A DNA stretch of 64,000 nt, taken from contig NZ_QNGB01000012.1 of assembly GCF_003298505.1 (NCBI RefSeq), forward strand, positions 1-64,000. Reading direction: 5' to 3'. Under the pieces are notes generated by a model. It searched no databases, was not told where the DNA came from, and saw only the letters and a list, made by a program, of their open reading frames with translations. The translations under genes were made by a program, and so were the position numbers. The DNA is from Roseovarius sp. TE539 (lineage in GTDB: Bacteria > Pseudomonadota > Alphaproteobacteria > Rhodobacterales > Rhodobacteraceae). Below, in pieces: positions 32,945 through 41,818 of the stretch. Within the stretch, counting starts at the first letter, position 1. The number at the start of each line of letters is the position of its first letter.

Positions 32945-35005
32945 TCACTTCAACGGGAAAAGGCAGGCGTGAACGCGGCCGTCATTCATGGTGAAATGCG
33001 GTGGTTTTTCCTCTCGGCACCTCGGTTGCACGCAAGGGCAGCGGGTGGCGAAATCGCATCCCACGGGGCGGTTCATGAGGCTGGGAACCTCCCCTGAGAT
33101 CGAGACATGCGTGCGGCGGCGGTCCGGATCGGGCTGCGGGATGCCTTCAACCAGCGCACGTGTGTAAGGGTGCGCGGGTGAACGGAAAATCTCTTCTGCG
33201 TCGCCCTGTTCCACGACCCGGCCAAGATACATGATGGCAAGCCTGTCGGCAATGTGACGCACGACGGGAAGGTTGTGGGTGATGATCAGGTAACCCAGCC
33301 CGTGCTCGGCCTGCAGGTCCGCCATCAGGTTCAGGATCTCGCCCTGTACCGACACGTCGAGACCTGCCGTCGGCTCGTCCGCGATGATGAGCTTGGGATT
33401 GAGCGCGAGCGCCCGCGCGACGCCCACGCGCCGCGCCTGCCCGCCGGACAATTCGTGCGGATAGCGGCCCAGAAGCGGTTTGGGCAGGCGTACCAGATCG
33501 GCCAGGCGTTCGGCCTCGGCATCAAGGTCGACCCCTGAAATCCCGTGAATCTCGAAGGGTTCCGTGACAAGCGCCCGCACGGATTTGCGGGGCGAAAGCG
33601 ATCCGACAGGATCCTGGAACATCATCGCCATGTCACGGCGCAACGGTTTGAACCGGCGTTCGGGCATGTTGCGGATCTGCTCACCCTCGAAATCGATCGC
33701 GCCGCCATGTGATCGCAGCAGATTGAGAACGGCGCGGCCCAGCGTCGTCTTGCCTGACCCGCTTTCGCCGACCAGTCCGACGGTTTCACCGGGCCGAACC
33801 GAAAGCGACACGTCCAGAACACCATCTACAAACGGATCCGCAACCCCCTTTAGCCGCGCATGCAGCGCGCCCATCGTGCGGAATCTCACGTTGAGGTCGG
33901 AAACATCCAGAAGCGGTTCCTCGCCGATCTTTTTCGGACCCGCCGGTCGTCCGGTTTCTCCGGCCTTGACCGTCAGGACCTCGGCGGGCGGGGGCCACTC
34001 GGGATCGTGGAAGGGACCGTCCAGAAGATGACAGCGGGCATGGCCACCGGCAGTTCCCGCATTCGGCGGCGGGGTGGTGACGCAGACCCCCTCGATCACA
34101 CGCTGACAGCGCGGCGCGTAGATACATCCGTGCTGCGGGCGCACCAGATCGGGAATGTCGCCCGGGATCACCGGCAGCTTGCCGGCCTGTTTTTCGATGC
34201 GTGCCGGATCACATTCCAGCAGGGCGCGCGTGTAGGGGTGTTGCGGATCGTGGAAGATGGACCGGACATCACCGGTTTCGACCACCTCGCCGGCATACAT
34301 CACCACCACGTCGTCGCACAGTTCCGCGATCAGTCCCAGATTGTGGGACACCAGCACGATCGTCGCCCCTGTCTCGCTTTGCAACTCCTGCAGAAGATGG
34401 ATGATCTGTGCTTCCATCGTCACGTCGAGCGCGGTGGTCGGCTCGTCGGCGAGCAGAAGTTTGGGGCCCGTGAGAAGCGCCATGCCGATACCGGCCCGTT
34501 GGCGCATGCCGCCCGAGAAATGGTGCGGATACTGATCAATCCGGGCGGCCGGGTCGGGAATGCCGACCTTTTCCAGCATCTCCACCGCCATTCTGCGTTT
34601 TTCTTCCCGTGAAAGTTCGGGACGCCGATAAAGGATATCGAACATCTGCCGTGCATATGTCAGCACCGGTATCTGGCTGGTCATCGGGTCCTGGAAAACG
34701 ACAGAGATTTCCTCGCCGCGCACCGCCTGCAGATCCCTCTGACTGGTGTGAAGCAGGTCACGGTCCTCGAACAGAACCTCGCCCGCTGTCACTTCGGCGT
34801 TGCCGGACAGCAAGCCCAGGATCGACCAGAGGATCGTGCTCTTGCCCGAACCGCTTTCTCCGACAATGCCGATGATCCTGTTCTTGCGAACCGGGAACGA
34901 GACGTCCCGCAGGGCCTTGACCCGTCCGCGCGGAGTGCGGAATTCAAGGGACAGTCCCCGGATGTCCAGCAGGGTTTCATCGGGTGGTGTCATGTCCTTT
35001 GCCAT
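32945..35005 (-). CDS. Peptide-type ABC transporter, fused tandem ATP-binding subunits
   Basis: A 686-residue protein made of two ABC ATPases in tandem, as in GsiA-type systems (DppD and DppF joined). The first half has GESGSGKST Walker A, HFSGGMRQRAGIG signature and LLADEPTTALD Walker B, followed by an oligopeptide-type C-terminal region (PYTRALLECDP and CIYAPRCQ). The second half has GESGSGKTTLGRA, ELSGGQARRVGVA and IIADEPTAGLD. It powers the importer with the adjacent permeases. One base separates its start from the permease stop, so it is the last gene of the operon. Confidence 0.93.
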   Translation of the reverse strand: MAKDMTPPDETLLDIRGLSLEFRTPRGRVKALRDVSFPVRKNRIIGIVGESGSGKSTILWSILGLLSGNAEVTAGEVLFEDRDLLHTSQRDLQAVRGEEISVVFQDPMTSQIPVLTYARQMFDILYRRPELSREEKRRMAVEMLEKVGIPDPAARIDQYPHHFSGGMRQRAGIGMALLTGPKLLLADEPTTALDVTMEAQIIHLLQELQSETGATIVLVSHNLGLIAELCDDVVVMYAGEVVETGDVRSIFHDPQHPYTRALLECDPARIEKQAGKLPVIPGDIPDLVRPQHGCIYAPRCQRVIEGVCVTTPPPNAGTAGGHARCHLLDGPFHDPEWPPPAEVLTVKAGETGRPAGPKKIGEEPLLDVSDLNVRFRTMGALHARLKGVADPFVDGVLDVSLSVRPGETVGLVGESGSGKTTLGRAVLNLLRSHGGAIDFEGEQIRNMPERRFKPLRRDMAMMFQDPVGSLSPRKSVRALVTEPFEIHGISGVDLDAEAERLADLVRLPKPLLGRYPHELSGGQARRVGVARALALNPKLIIADEPTAGLDVSVQGEILNLMADLQAEHGLGYLIITHNLPVVRHIADRLAIMYLGRVVEQGDAEEIFRSPAHPYTRALVEGIPQPDPDRRRTHVSISGEVPSLMNRPVGCDFATRCPCVQPRCREEKPPHFTMNDGRVHACLFPLK

Positions 35006-35006
35006 T

Positions 35007-35960
35007 TCAGCGCCCCTTTCCCATCCGCGGGTCGAAAATGTCGCGCAGCGCCTCGCCGAGGAAGGTGAATCCGAGGGTGGTCAGGATCAGCGGAATGCCG
35101 CCCGCCACCACCATCCAGGGTGCGTCGCGGATCACCAGATACCCTTCGTTCAGGATCGTGCCCCAGCTTGCCGTGGGCGGCAGGACCCCGAGCCCGAGAA
35201 AGCTTAGCCCCGCCTCGACCGTCACGACGACCGGCACGTCCATCGCGGCGAGGATCAGAAGGGGCCCCACCACATTGGGCATGACGTGATGCCACAACAT
35301 TCGGAAGACACCTGCCCCCAGCGACCTTTCTGCGAGGATGAAATCGGTATTCCTGAGCGTCAGCGTGGCCGTGCGGGTGACACGCGCATATTGCGGTATC
35401 GACGTGATGATGATGATGGCGAGCACCAGTTCCAGGCTGGGACCGGTCAGCGCAACCGTGGCCAGTGCCAGAACGATCGTCGGGAAGGCGCGGACCGTGT
35501 CGAAGAGCAGCAGCAGGAAATTGTCCAGCCACCTTGGCCCGAAACCGGCGATCATGCCAAGAACAAGCCCCACGATCAGCGCAACCGAGACGCCGATGGC
35601 GGCAATCTTCAGCGCTACGCGTCCACCGTGAAGAATACGCGAGAAGGTATCGCGCCCCAGCTGGTCCGTACCGGCCAGGTGTTCCCATGTGGGCCCGGAA
35701 AGACGCGCGGGAATATCCAGCGCGTTCGGGTCGTAGGGCGCGAGCCATGGCGCGAAAATGGCACTCGCGAAAAAGAGCAGTACCAGGACCAGCCCCCCCA
35801 TGCCCTGCCAGTTGGTCATGAACATGCGAATTTTCTCAAGCCGCTCGCGGGCCGCCGACTCGCGGACCTCGGCTTCGGAGACGTGATCCGGCAAGCCGGT
35901 CGAGTCGATGGCGGGCAGGCCGGTTTCGGGATCAGAGGGTTTCGCGGACACGGGGATCAA
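35007..35960 (-). CDS. Peptide-type ABC transporter permease (DppC-like)
   Basis: A 317-residue inner-membrane permease with a hydrophilic N-terminal 45 residues and six or so hydrophobic segments. The substrate-binding-protein-dependent permease signature is visible around RSLGAGVFRMLWHHVMPNVVGPLLI (EAA-loop region). LARPYDPNALDIPARL and GTDQLGRDTFSRILHGGRVAL are typical of DppC-type proteins. The start at 35960 overlaps the end of the partner permease by 29 bases; a later start is possible but is not needed. Confidence 0.9.
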   Translation of the reverse strand: MIPVSAKPSDPETGLPAIDSTGLPDHVSEAEVRESAARERLEKIRMFMTNWQGMGGLVLVLLFFASAIFAPWLAPYDPNALDIPARLSGPTWEHLAGTDQLGRDTFSRILHGGRVALKIAAIGVSVALIVGLVLGMIAGFGPRWLDNFLLLLFDTVRAFPTIVLALATVALTGPSLELVLAIIIITSIPQYARVTRTATLTLRNTDFILAERSLGAGVFRMLWHHVMPNVVGPLLILAAMDVPVVVTVEAGLSFLGLGVLPPTASWGTILNEGYLVIRDAPWMVVAGGIPLILTTLGFTFLGEALRDIFDPRMGKGR

Positions 35961-36876
35961 ACCAGGCTATGAGGAGGTCGGACAAGAGTACGACAATGAT
36001 GTAGAGGGCCGTGGCAACAAGAACTGCCCCCTGCACGATCGGAAAGTTGCGGGCCATGACGGCATCGAAGATCAGCTTGCCGATGCCCGGACGCGCAAAG
36101 ATGATCTCGGCGAAGACGGTCGAGGAGATCAAGCCGCCGAAGCCCATGCCGATGAGCGTGATCGTCGGCAGTATGGCCACCCTGAGCGCGTAACCGAAGA
36201 CCACTTTTCGCGGCGTCAGTCCGAAAGCGCGCGCAGAGCGGATGTAGGTCTCGCCCATGACCTCGAGCATCGACGCCCGCACCATGCGGGCAAGGTAGCC
36301 GACCCAGGCCAGACCGATGGCAAAGGCGGGCAGGATAAGGTGCAGCGCCTGATCGTGCATGTCGCCAGGCTCTCCCGCGCCGATGGCCGGCAGCCACCTG
36401 AGTTGCACCGCGAAGATCAGCAGCGCCCAGATCGACACCAGAAACGACGGCACCGCGATCGTTCCGACCGAAAGAACCCCGGTCACGCGGTCCAGCACGC
36501 TGTTCGGTTTCACGGCCGCAAGGCATCCTAGCGGAATTCCAAGGATGACCGCCCAGCCCATCCCGGTGCAGACGAGGGCCAGGGTGAAACCGATCCGTTC
36601 ATTTATGATCTGCGTGACGGGGCGGTCCGAAAACACGTCGACACCAAGGTCACCGGTCAGCGCGTTGCCGACATAGATCAGGAACTGCATCCAGACCGGC
36701 TCGTCCAGGTGCATCTTTGCGGCGTAGCGTGCAATGGCCTCGGGCGTGGCGCGCGGTCCAAGGGCGATTGTGGCCGGATCGCCCGGGATGAGGTGCAGCA
36801 GCGAAAACAGCACCAGCACCACAAGGCCGATCACAGCGGCGGAAAGACCAAGCCGTTTGGTGAGGTAAATGAGCAT
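35932..36876 (-). CDS. Peptide-type ABC transporter permease (DppB-like)
   Basis: A 314-residue inner-membrane permease. The N-terminus MLIYLTKRLGLSAAVIGLVVLVLFSLLHLIPGDP is characteristic of DppB-type proteins, and ARAFGLTPRKVVFGYALRVAILP is the coupling-helix region. About six hydrophobic segments follow. The ATG at 36876 gives this standard start; a longer frame runs to 36924. It pairs with the DppC-like permease to form the channel. The gene lies 64 bases after the binding-protein gene. Confidence 0.9.
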   Translation of the reverse strand: MLIYLTKRLGLSAAVIGLVVLVLFSLLHLIPGDPATIALGPRATPEAIARYAAKMHLDEPVWMQFLIYVGNALTGDLGVDVFSDRPVTQIINERIGFTLALVCTGMGWAVILGIPLGCLAAVKPNSVLDRVTGVLSVGTIAVPSFLVSIWALLIFAVQLRWLPAIGAGEPGDMHDQALHLILPAFAIGLAWVGYLARMVRASMLEVMGETYIRSARAFGLTPRKVVFGYALRVAILPTITLIGMGFGGLISSTVFAEIIFARPGIGKLIFDAVMARNFPIVQGAVLVATALYIIVVLLSDLLIAWFDPRVRETL

Positions 36877-36940
36877 GTCAGGCTCCGGTCGGCGGGGAGC
36901 GCCCCGCGCCACGCATGGTGGCACGGGGCGGTGTTGCGGG

Positions 36941-38491
36941 TCACGCCTTTGCGAAGCGCCGGTAGTTCAACTCGCCCGACGGCGCGGCGTTGATCGTTAT
37001 ATCCGCCGTGTGCGCGTAGGATTCGGGCTCGTGGTTGATCCAGACATAGGCGCCGGTTTCTTCCATGATCTCCTGCATCCGGATGTAGATCGCCTCACGC
37101 TTGGCGGTGTCCGTCTCGGCGATGCCTTCATTGTAAAGGCGGTCGAACTCCTCGCTTGTCCAGCGCTCCCAGTTCCATACCCCGACCTGATCCGACACGA
37201 ACCATTGCGTGGCCTCGTAAGGGTCGGGCGTGGTGCCGAAACGCATGATCCAGAGTTCCAGATCCTTCCACATGTCGCCCTTGCTTTCCTGACCCATTTC
37301 CCAGAACGGGCCGCTGTCGAGCGGCAGAACCTTGAGCGTGACACCAACGGCGGCAAGGTTGGCCTGAATGATCTGGGCCGTCAGCATGCGCTCTTGATTG
37401 TTCAACGTGCGCAGGGTCAGCTCCAGACCGGACGCCCCGGCTTCATCCAGAAGTGCGCGGGCCTTGGCGGGGTCATAGCTGTAGCCGGTTTCATGGCGCT
37501 GACCAAGAAGGCCGGGGCATATGATCCCGTGTGACTTGCTGGTTGTTCCGGAATAGGCCCCCTGCAGGATCGAGTCGACATCGACCGCGTGCTGAAGCGC
37601 CTGCCGCACCCGGATGTCCTGCAGCTTGGGGTGTTCGGTGTTCATCCCCATCCACATGTACTGCAACTCGCCGGCGGTGGTGACAGCCGTGTCCTCGGGC
37701 ATGTCGTTGATGTAGCGCGCCAGCGTGTCCGACCCGAGTTCGGTGCAATCCAGTTCTCCGGCGTCGAACGCGAGTTCCGACGCCTTCACTTCCGTTATCA
37801 CGTTTGCCTCGACCCTTTCGAAACCGGGTTCAGGCCCGGTCCATTCCGGGTTGAGTTCGAACACGACACGCTGGCCCGGCGTGGCGGAATAGGTGTACGG
37901 ACCGCAGACGGCCGGGAAGTCATTGGTGAATTTTCCGCCGGCATCCTTGACCGCCTGTTCACAGACGATCGCGCCCGGCCCGTGGCACAGCGTGACCATC
38001 AGGAATGGGGCGAAGGGTTTGTTAAGGACGATCGTACCGGTCAACTCACCCGTCACTTCAACATGATCCATGGCGTCGAAGTACCCTGACCAGTCGCTTT
38101 CCTTCATCCGTTCGTAGGAAAACTTGACGTCGGACGCCTTGAGCGTGCCATACCCGTTCGACCACTTGAGCCCTTCGACAAGCTCGAAGTCGATATGGGT
38201 CGGGTCGCGCTGTTCCAGCTTGGTGACGTAGTGGGTCGGCCGCCACGTAAACGTACCGCCTTCCCGCACATATTCGGCCAGGAAAGGAAGGCATTGCTTT
38301 TGCGCCTCGATTTCCGTACCGCCGACCATGTAGCCGGGATCGAGAACGTTGTTGTCTCCGTCGATACGGAGGCGCAGCACCTTGCCCATTTCCGCATGGC
38401 TGCGCGTCGGCCAGCCCGAGGTCATCGCGACGGCCCCGACGGCCACCGATGAGGCAAGAAAACCGCGACGTGAAAGATTCGGTTTTTCCAT
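36941..38491 (-). CDS. Peptide-type ABC transporter substrate-binding protein (Tat-exported)
   Basis: A 516-residue SBP_bac_5 protein. Residues 1-33 form a twin-arginine signal peptide with SRRGFLASSVAVGAVAM; no lipobox Cys follows, so the mature protein is expected free in the periplasm. The body has the family's GGTEIEAQKQCLPFLAEY start of fold and late FGTTPDPYEATQW and MQEIMEETGAYVWINHEPE segments. Such proteins bind oligopeptides or other amide-rich solutes. The ATG at 38491 is picked for the intact signal peptide. It lies 135 bases after the CocE-type hydrolase gene, with a shared upstream motif. Confidence 0.9.
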   Translation of the reverse strand: MEKPNLSRRGFLASSVAVGAVAMTSGWPTRSHAEMGKVLRLRIDGDNNVLDPGYMVGGTEIEAQKQCLPFLAEYVREGGTFTWRPTHYVTKLEQRDPTHIDFELVEGLKWSNGYGTLKASDVKFSYERMKESDWSGYFDAMDHVEVTGELTGTIVLNKPFAPFLMVTLCHGPGAIVCEQAVKDAGGKFTNDFPAVCGPYTYSATPGQRVVFELNPEWTGPEPGFERVEANVITEVKASELAFDAGELDCTELGSDTLARYINDMPEDTAVTTAGELQYMWMGMNTEHPKLQDIRVRQALQHAVDVDSILQGAYSGTTSKSHGIICPGLLGQRHETGYSYDPAKARALLDEAGASGLELTLRTLNNQERMLTAQIIQANLAAVGVTLKVLPLDSGPFWEMGQESKGDMWKDLELWIMRFGTTPDPYEATQWFVSDQVGVWNWERWTSEEFDRLYNEGIAETDTAKREAIYIRMQEIMEETGAYVWINHEPESYAHTADITINAAPSGELNYRRFAKA

Positions 38492-38556
38492 GATCTTCTC
38501 CCTAGTGTTGGATCTTTTTATTGTCGTCAATCTAGCCACACGATCACCATGCAATC

Positions 38557-38582
38557 CATTTCGCGCGATTTCGCTAGTTGAC
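38557..38582. promoter_or_regulatory. Candidate operator upstream of the binding-protein gene
   Basis: CATTTCGCGCGATTTCG (38557-38573) followed by TTGAC (38578-38582). It matches the operator-like sequence at 40731-40758 with few changes (on the minus strand, both read CGAAAT..CGCGAAAT then GGATT). Both copies lie upstream of a minus-strand gene in the same gene set, which suggests binding by the neighbouring XRE-like regulator. Confidence 0.5.
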
Positions 38583-38597
38583 GCCACTTTGGCGTCA
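38579..38597. promoter_or_regulatory. Perfect inverted repeat TGACGCCA-CTT-TGGCGTCA
   Basis: Arms of 8 bases around a 3-base centre, directly beside the candidate operator at 38557-38582 and 30 bases after the CocE-type gene's stop codon (minus strand). It could be a second operator or an intra-operon hairpin that lowers read-through into the transporter genes. Confidence 0.4.
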
Positions 38598-38626
38598 CAT
38601 AACTTTTTTGGCGGCGGACGGGTTCT

Positions 38627-40660
38627 TTACAAGTGGTCACGTGGAATTGTCTCTTTCCATGTCAGGTCTTCGAACAGGGCGTCGCCTTCCCATGCGCGAA
38701 GGCGGGCCTCGATATGGAACGCCACGGCGTCGCAGGTCAGGACCGTCTGCGTGAGCGTGTCGACAGACCACTCACCCCGCGAAAGATGGAAACGCCATTC
38801 CGTTTCACCGCGTGCGGTGTCCGGATCGTTGCCTGTGACCGAGAAACGTTCGAAGCCCTGGTCGGACAGGGTCAGATCGCTTTCGGCGAACCTGACGTGT
38901 CCATGACCATCGCCGACCTGCATCTCGATCCGTCCGGTTGTCGCATCTTCGACGATACGGTGATGCTGATCCGGCGCCTCCAGCACCTCGATTTCAAGCG
39001 GTGCCGGCAAAACCGGCGCATCGAATTTTGACAGTTCGTCGTCGTCCGCTGAGGGCGCGCGCAGGGGCAATTCCAGGAAACTGGAATCGGTGTGCAAGGT
39101 CATCGTCACGGGTTCGGGCGCGGTCCAGATCATAGGAAAATAGCTTGTCGAGATTGCAAGACGCAGACGGTGGCCGGCCGCGAATCTCTGGGCGACATGC
39201 TTCATCGGAACGGTGATGTCATAGATCCTGCCGGGTTCCAGTTTTTCCGGGTGCTCATGATCAGAGCGATGCGTGAGGTTCAACACCCCGAACGACACGC
39301 GCGTGGCGGCGCCATCGGGCGCAACGTCGCAGATGCGTGCCGCGATAACGGCGATTGGCCGGTCCACCGAGAGCCTGATAACCACGTTGGCGTCGCCGGC
39401 CATCTCCAATGGCTCTTCAAGCGGCGCCGTTTCGAAACAAAGGCTTCCGGCATCCTCGCGCCGCTGGTCGAGTGGGTGGTCGCCGGGGGTGGCATAGCTG
39501 CACCACTTGCCCGACGCCATCCCGACCCAGAGTGGTGATCCGTGGGTGAGCGTCCCGACCGGGCGCTCCTGCTGCGTGCCAATCGATCCGTCGGAGCCAA
39601 GATGAAACCGGGTGCGGGTGACATTGGGCGAAGGCCAGGCAGGTTCGGCAACCCATCGGCCCGGGCGATCGGCATACCAACCGGCCGGCGGAACGCTGTC
39701 CTGCATGTAGAGGCGCAGCTGTGGTTCCTCCATGACGCCGGTTTCCTGCCCCTTCAGCCAGTAATCCCACCAGCGCAGTTCCTCACCGAGGAAATCCATC
39801 GCGGGGCCCGGCGCCCCAATATGGGGATACTTGTGCGCCCAAGGGCCGACCAGCCCCTTGCGTGGCCCCTTCAGATTTTCCATCAGCCGGAACACGGTGC
39901 GACAGTAGCCATCCGCCCATCCCGAAACGGCGTAGACCGGCACCTGGACATTGTTCCAGTCCTCGCATATGGAGCCATGTTTCCAGAAGTCGTCACGCCT
40001 CTGGTGCTCCAGCCAGTTCTTCAGCCACAGGCCGCTGCCACGCAGCCGCTCTCTCCACATCTCCCGCCACGCGTCTCCGGCGTTGGCAGGGTCGGGGGGC
40101 AGGCTGTTGCGCCCGAACATGATCGACGACCAACTGAGCTGTTCGCCAAGAAGGCAGCCGCCCATATAGTGTATGTCATCCGCATAACGATCATCCGTGG
40201 AGCACAGGGTGATAATCGCCTTGAGTGCGCGAGGGCGCATTGCCGCGATCTGCAGCCCGTTGAACCCGCCCCAGGATATCCCGATCATTCCGACGTTTCC
40301 ATCACACCAGTCCTGCCTGGCGATCCAGTCTATTGCGTCGTAGCCGTCCTGCAGTTCCTGCTGAGTGTATTCATCGACCATCAGGCCTTCGGAGTCGCCG
40401 GCTCCGCGCAGGTCCAGCCGAATGACGGCATAGCCATGTGCGGCCAGATGGGGCTGCATCGTGGCATCGCGCTCCGCGGTGAGATCATTCTTGCGGTACG
40501 GAAGATACTCGAGGATTGCCGGAACAGGCTGATCCGATGCGGTCTCGGGTTTCCAGATGCGAGCGGCCAACAGGCAGCCATCCGGCATAGTGACGTATGT
40601 GTGGGGCAAGCATTCTATCTCTTGCGGATACGCGTTTTTCATCGGTTCCGTACTTTCCAT
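38627..40660 (-). CDS. CocE/NonD-family serine hydrolase
   Basis: A 677-residue protein of the X-Pro dipeptidyl-peptidase (S15)/CocE type. An alpha/beta hydrolase domain with the nucleophile motif GISWGGFNGLQ (about residue 130) is followed by a cap region and a C-terminal beta-sandwich (PepX_C-like) that includes RVSFGVLNLTHR. Family members are esterases, acylases or peptidases. No signal peptide is seen, so it is cytoplasmic. The start at 40660 has AAGGA upstream; ATG at 40642 is an alternative. It heads the transporter operon, so it probably hydrolyses the imported solute. Substrate unknown. Confidence 0.88.
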   Translation of the reverse strand: MESTEPMKNAYPQEIECLPHTYVTMPDGCLLAARIWKPETASDQPVPAILEYLPYRKNDLTAERDATMQPHLAAHGYAVIRLDLRGAGDSEGLMVDEYTQQELQDGYDAIDWIARQDWCDGNVGMIGISWGGFNGLQIAAMRPRALKAIITLCSTDDRYADDIHYMGGCLLGEQLSWSSIMFGRNSLPPDPANAGDAWREMWRERLRGSGLWLKNWLEHQRRDDFWKHGSICEDWNNVQVPVYAVSGWADGYCRTVFRLMENLKGPRKGLVGPWAHKYPHIGAPGPAMDFLGEELRWWDYWLKGQETGVMEEPQLRLYMQDSVPPAGWYADRPGRWVAEPAWPSPNVTRTRFHLGSDGSIGTQQERPVGTLTHGSPLWVGMASGKWCSYATPGDHPLDQRREDAGSLCFETAPLEEPLEMAGDANVVIRLSVDRPIAVIAARICDVAPDGAATRVSFGVLNLTHRSDHEHPEKLEPGRIYDITVPMKHVAQRFAAGHRLRLAISTSYFPMIWTAPEPVTMTLHTDSSFLELPLRAPSADDDELSKFDAPVLPAPLEIEVLEAPDQHHRIVEDATTGRIEMQVGDGHGHVRFAESDLTLSDQGFERFSVTGNDPDTARGETEWRFHLSRGEWSVDTLTQTVLTCDAVAFHIEARLRAWEGDALFEDLTWKETIPRDHL

Positions 40661-40730
40661 TCAATATCCTTACGCCAAGCCGCTCACGTGGCGCCGTTGC
40701 ATCAGCCTCGCTGACGCATCCAGAGAATCC

Positions 40731-40744
40731 AATTTCGCGAAATT
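40731..40744. promoter_or_regulatory. Perfect palindrome AATTTCGCGAAATT, candidate operator
   Basis: A 14-base perfect palindrome in the 126-base divergent region between the CocE-type gene and the XRE-like regulator gene. A TTGACA lies 8 bases beyond it. It is closely related to the sequence at 38557-38573. Autoregulation plus control of the transporter operon by the XRE-like protein is the simplest reading. Confidence 0.5.
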
Positions 40745-40752
40745 TCGTGACT

Positions 40753-40781
40753 TGACACTATACCCGCTTCGGTATGCGATA
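40753..40781 (+). promoter_or_regulatory. Possible sigma-70-type promoter for the XRE-like gene
   Basis: TTGACA (40753-40758) is followed after 17 bases by TGCGAT (40776-40781). A start of transcription about 7 bases later would lie at or next to the ATG at 40787, making a nearly leaderless message. Alternatively TATACC at 40760-40765 is the -10. Neither can be settled from sequence. Confidence 0.35.
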
Positions 40782-40786
40782 GGGGC

Positions 40787-41599
40787 ATGACATCAGACTT
40801 CAGCGCCAACCTCAATCTGCTGTGCAGTTATCAACGCTCGATCGCCGAAGTTTGCCGGCGCCTGCGTTTCAACCGGCAGCAATTCAACAGGTATCTCAAC
40901 GGACAGTCGCGCCCGTCGCGTCACAACATGCGTCGCATATGCGATCATTTCGGGGTAACCGAAGCGGAAATTCTACTGGACCACAACCAGTTCGAGCAGA
41001 TGATCGCACTGCGCAGGCGCCCGGTGGAACGCACCGAGCTGGAGCGTCCGCTCCACCACCTCGAACGCATCTATCGCTCGTCGCAGGAGATGCACAAATA
41101 CACCGGGTTCTATTTTCGTTACTTTTTCTCGTTCGGGAACAAGGGAATGATCTTCAGGTCGCTCGCCTCGGTCCACCACGCCGAGGGCAAGTATTACTGG
41201 AAGAACATCGAGATCCTGCGCGATGGTGCCGGCCGCAGAATGACGGGTCTCAACAAGTACGAAGGTGTGGTCTTCTTTCTTGCCGATCGCCTCTACATCA
41301 TGGAGTACGAGACCCTGGAGGTGAACACCATCACGCAGATGACCCTTTATCCCAGCTATCAGCACCGGCTCGATTGCCTTTTCGGCATCCAGACCGGCGG
41401 GCCGACCCGGCGCGGACGCAAGCCGGGCGCGTCCCGGGTGGCGCTGGAGTACCTCGGGCGCAATATCGACGTGCGGCAGGCCTTGCGCCAGACGGGGCTT
41501 TTCGACCCTGCCGAAGGCAATATCAGAAGTGACCTTGTAAGCGCGATCACGAACAGTATCGAACCCGGGGAACATGTGCTGGAAATTGATGAGCCGTGA
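40787..41599 (+). CDS. XRE-like HTH regulator with a C-terminal domain of unknown function
   Basis: A 270-residue protein. Residues about 10-62 form an HTH (QRSIAEVCRRLRFNRQQFNRYLNGQSRPSRHNMRRICDHFGV). The remaining about 200 residues are a soluble domain I do not recognise (YTGFYFRYFFSFGNKGMIFRSL, and a later LYIMEYETLEVNTITQMTLYPSY), probably a ligand or oligomerisation domain. Divergent from the CocE/transporter operon, it is the likely regulator of it. A promoter and palindrome lie directly upstream. There is no membrane segment. Confidence 0.82.
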   Translation: MTSDFSANLNLLCSYQRSIAEVCRRLRFNRQQFNRYLNGQSRPSRHNMRRICDHFGVTEAEILLDHNQFEQMIALRRRPVERTELERPLHHLERIYRSSQEMHKYTGFYFRYFFSFGNKGMIFRSLASVHHAEGKYYWKNIEILRDGAGRRMTGLNKYEGVVFFLADRLYIMEYETLEVNTITQMTLYPSYQHRLDCLFGIQTGGPTRRGRKPGASRVALEYLGRNIDVRQALRQTGLFDPAEGNIRSDLVSAITNSIEPGEHVLEIDEP

Positions 41600-41606
41600 C
41601 GCGCGG

Positions 41607-41634
41607 CGGCACGGCTGTCTCTGTAAGCGTGCCG
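41607..41634 (+). terminator. Hairpin after the XRE-like gene
   Basis: CGGCACG (41607-41613) and CGTGCCG (41628-41634) form a perfect 7-base stem with a 14-base loop, 8 bases beyond the stop codon. There is no T-run. The remaining part of the 219-base gap up to the DMT gene, which includes an A8 run at about 41775, shows no further feature I can support. Confidence 0.35.
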
Positions 41635-41818
41635 TCTTCGGGATGGCTGTTATTCATCGCTGACATGGCCGTGCTTCGGGCGGTTCTGGAGGTCATGTCC
41701 GGGACAGGGTAGACTGCGTCGGATTCGGGGGACGGGGACACTCGCCACCTGACACGCGGGGCATCCGGTAGGCCAAAAAAAACGCCCGGTTGGATCAGGC
41801 GAACGAACAGGATCTTTC

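Noticed and set aside
41772..41785. A8 run upstream of the DMT transporter as a terminator tail
   Set aside because: No adjacent stem on the proper side was found; treated as chance.
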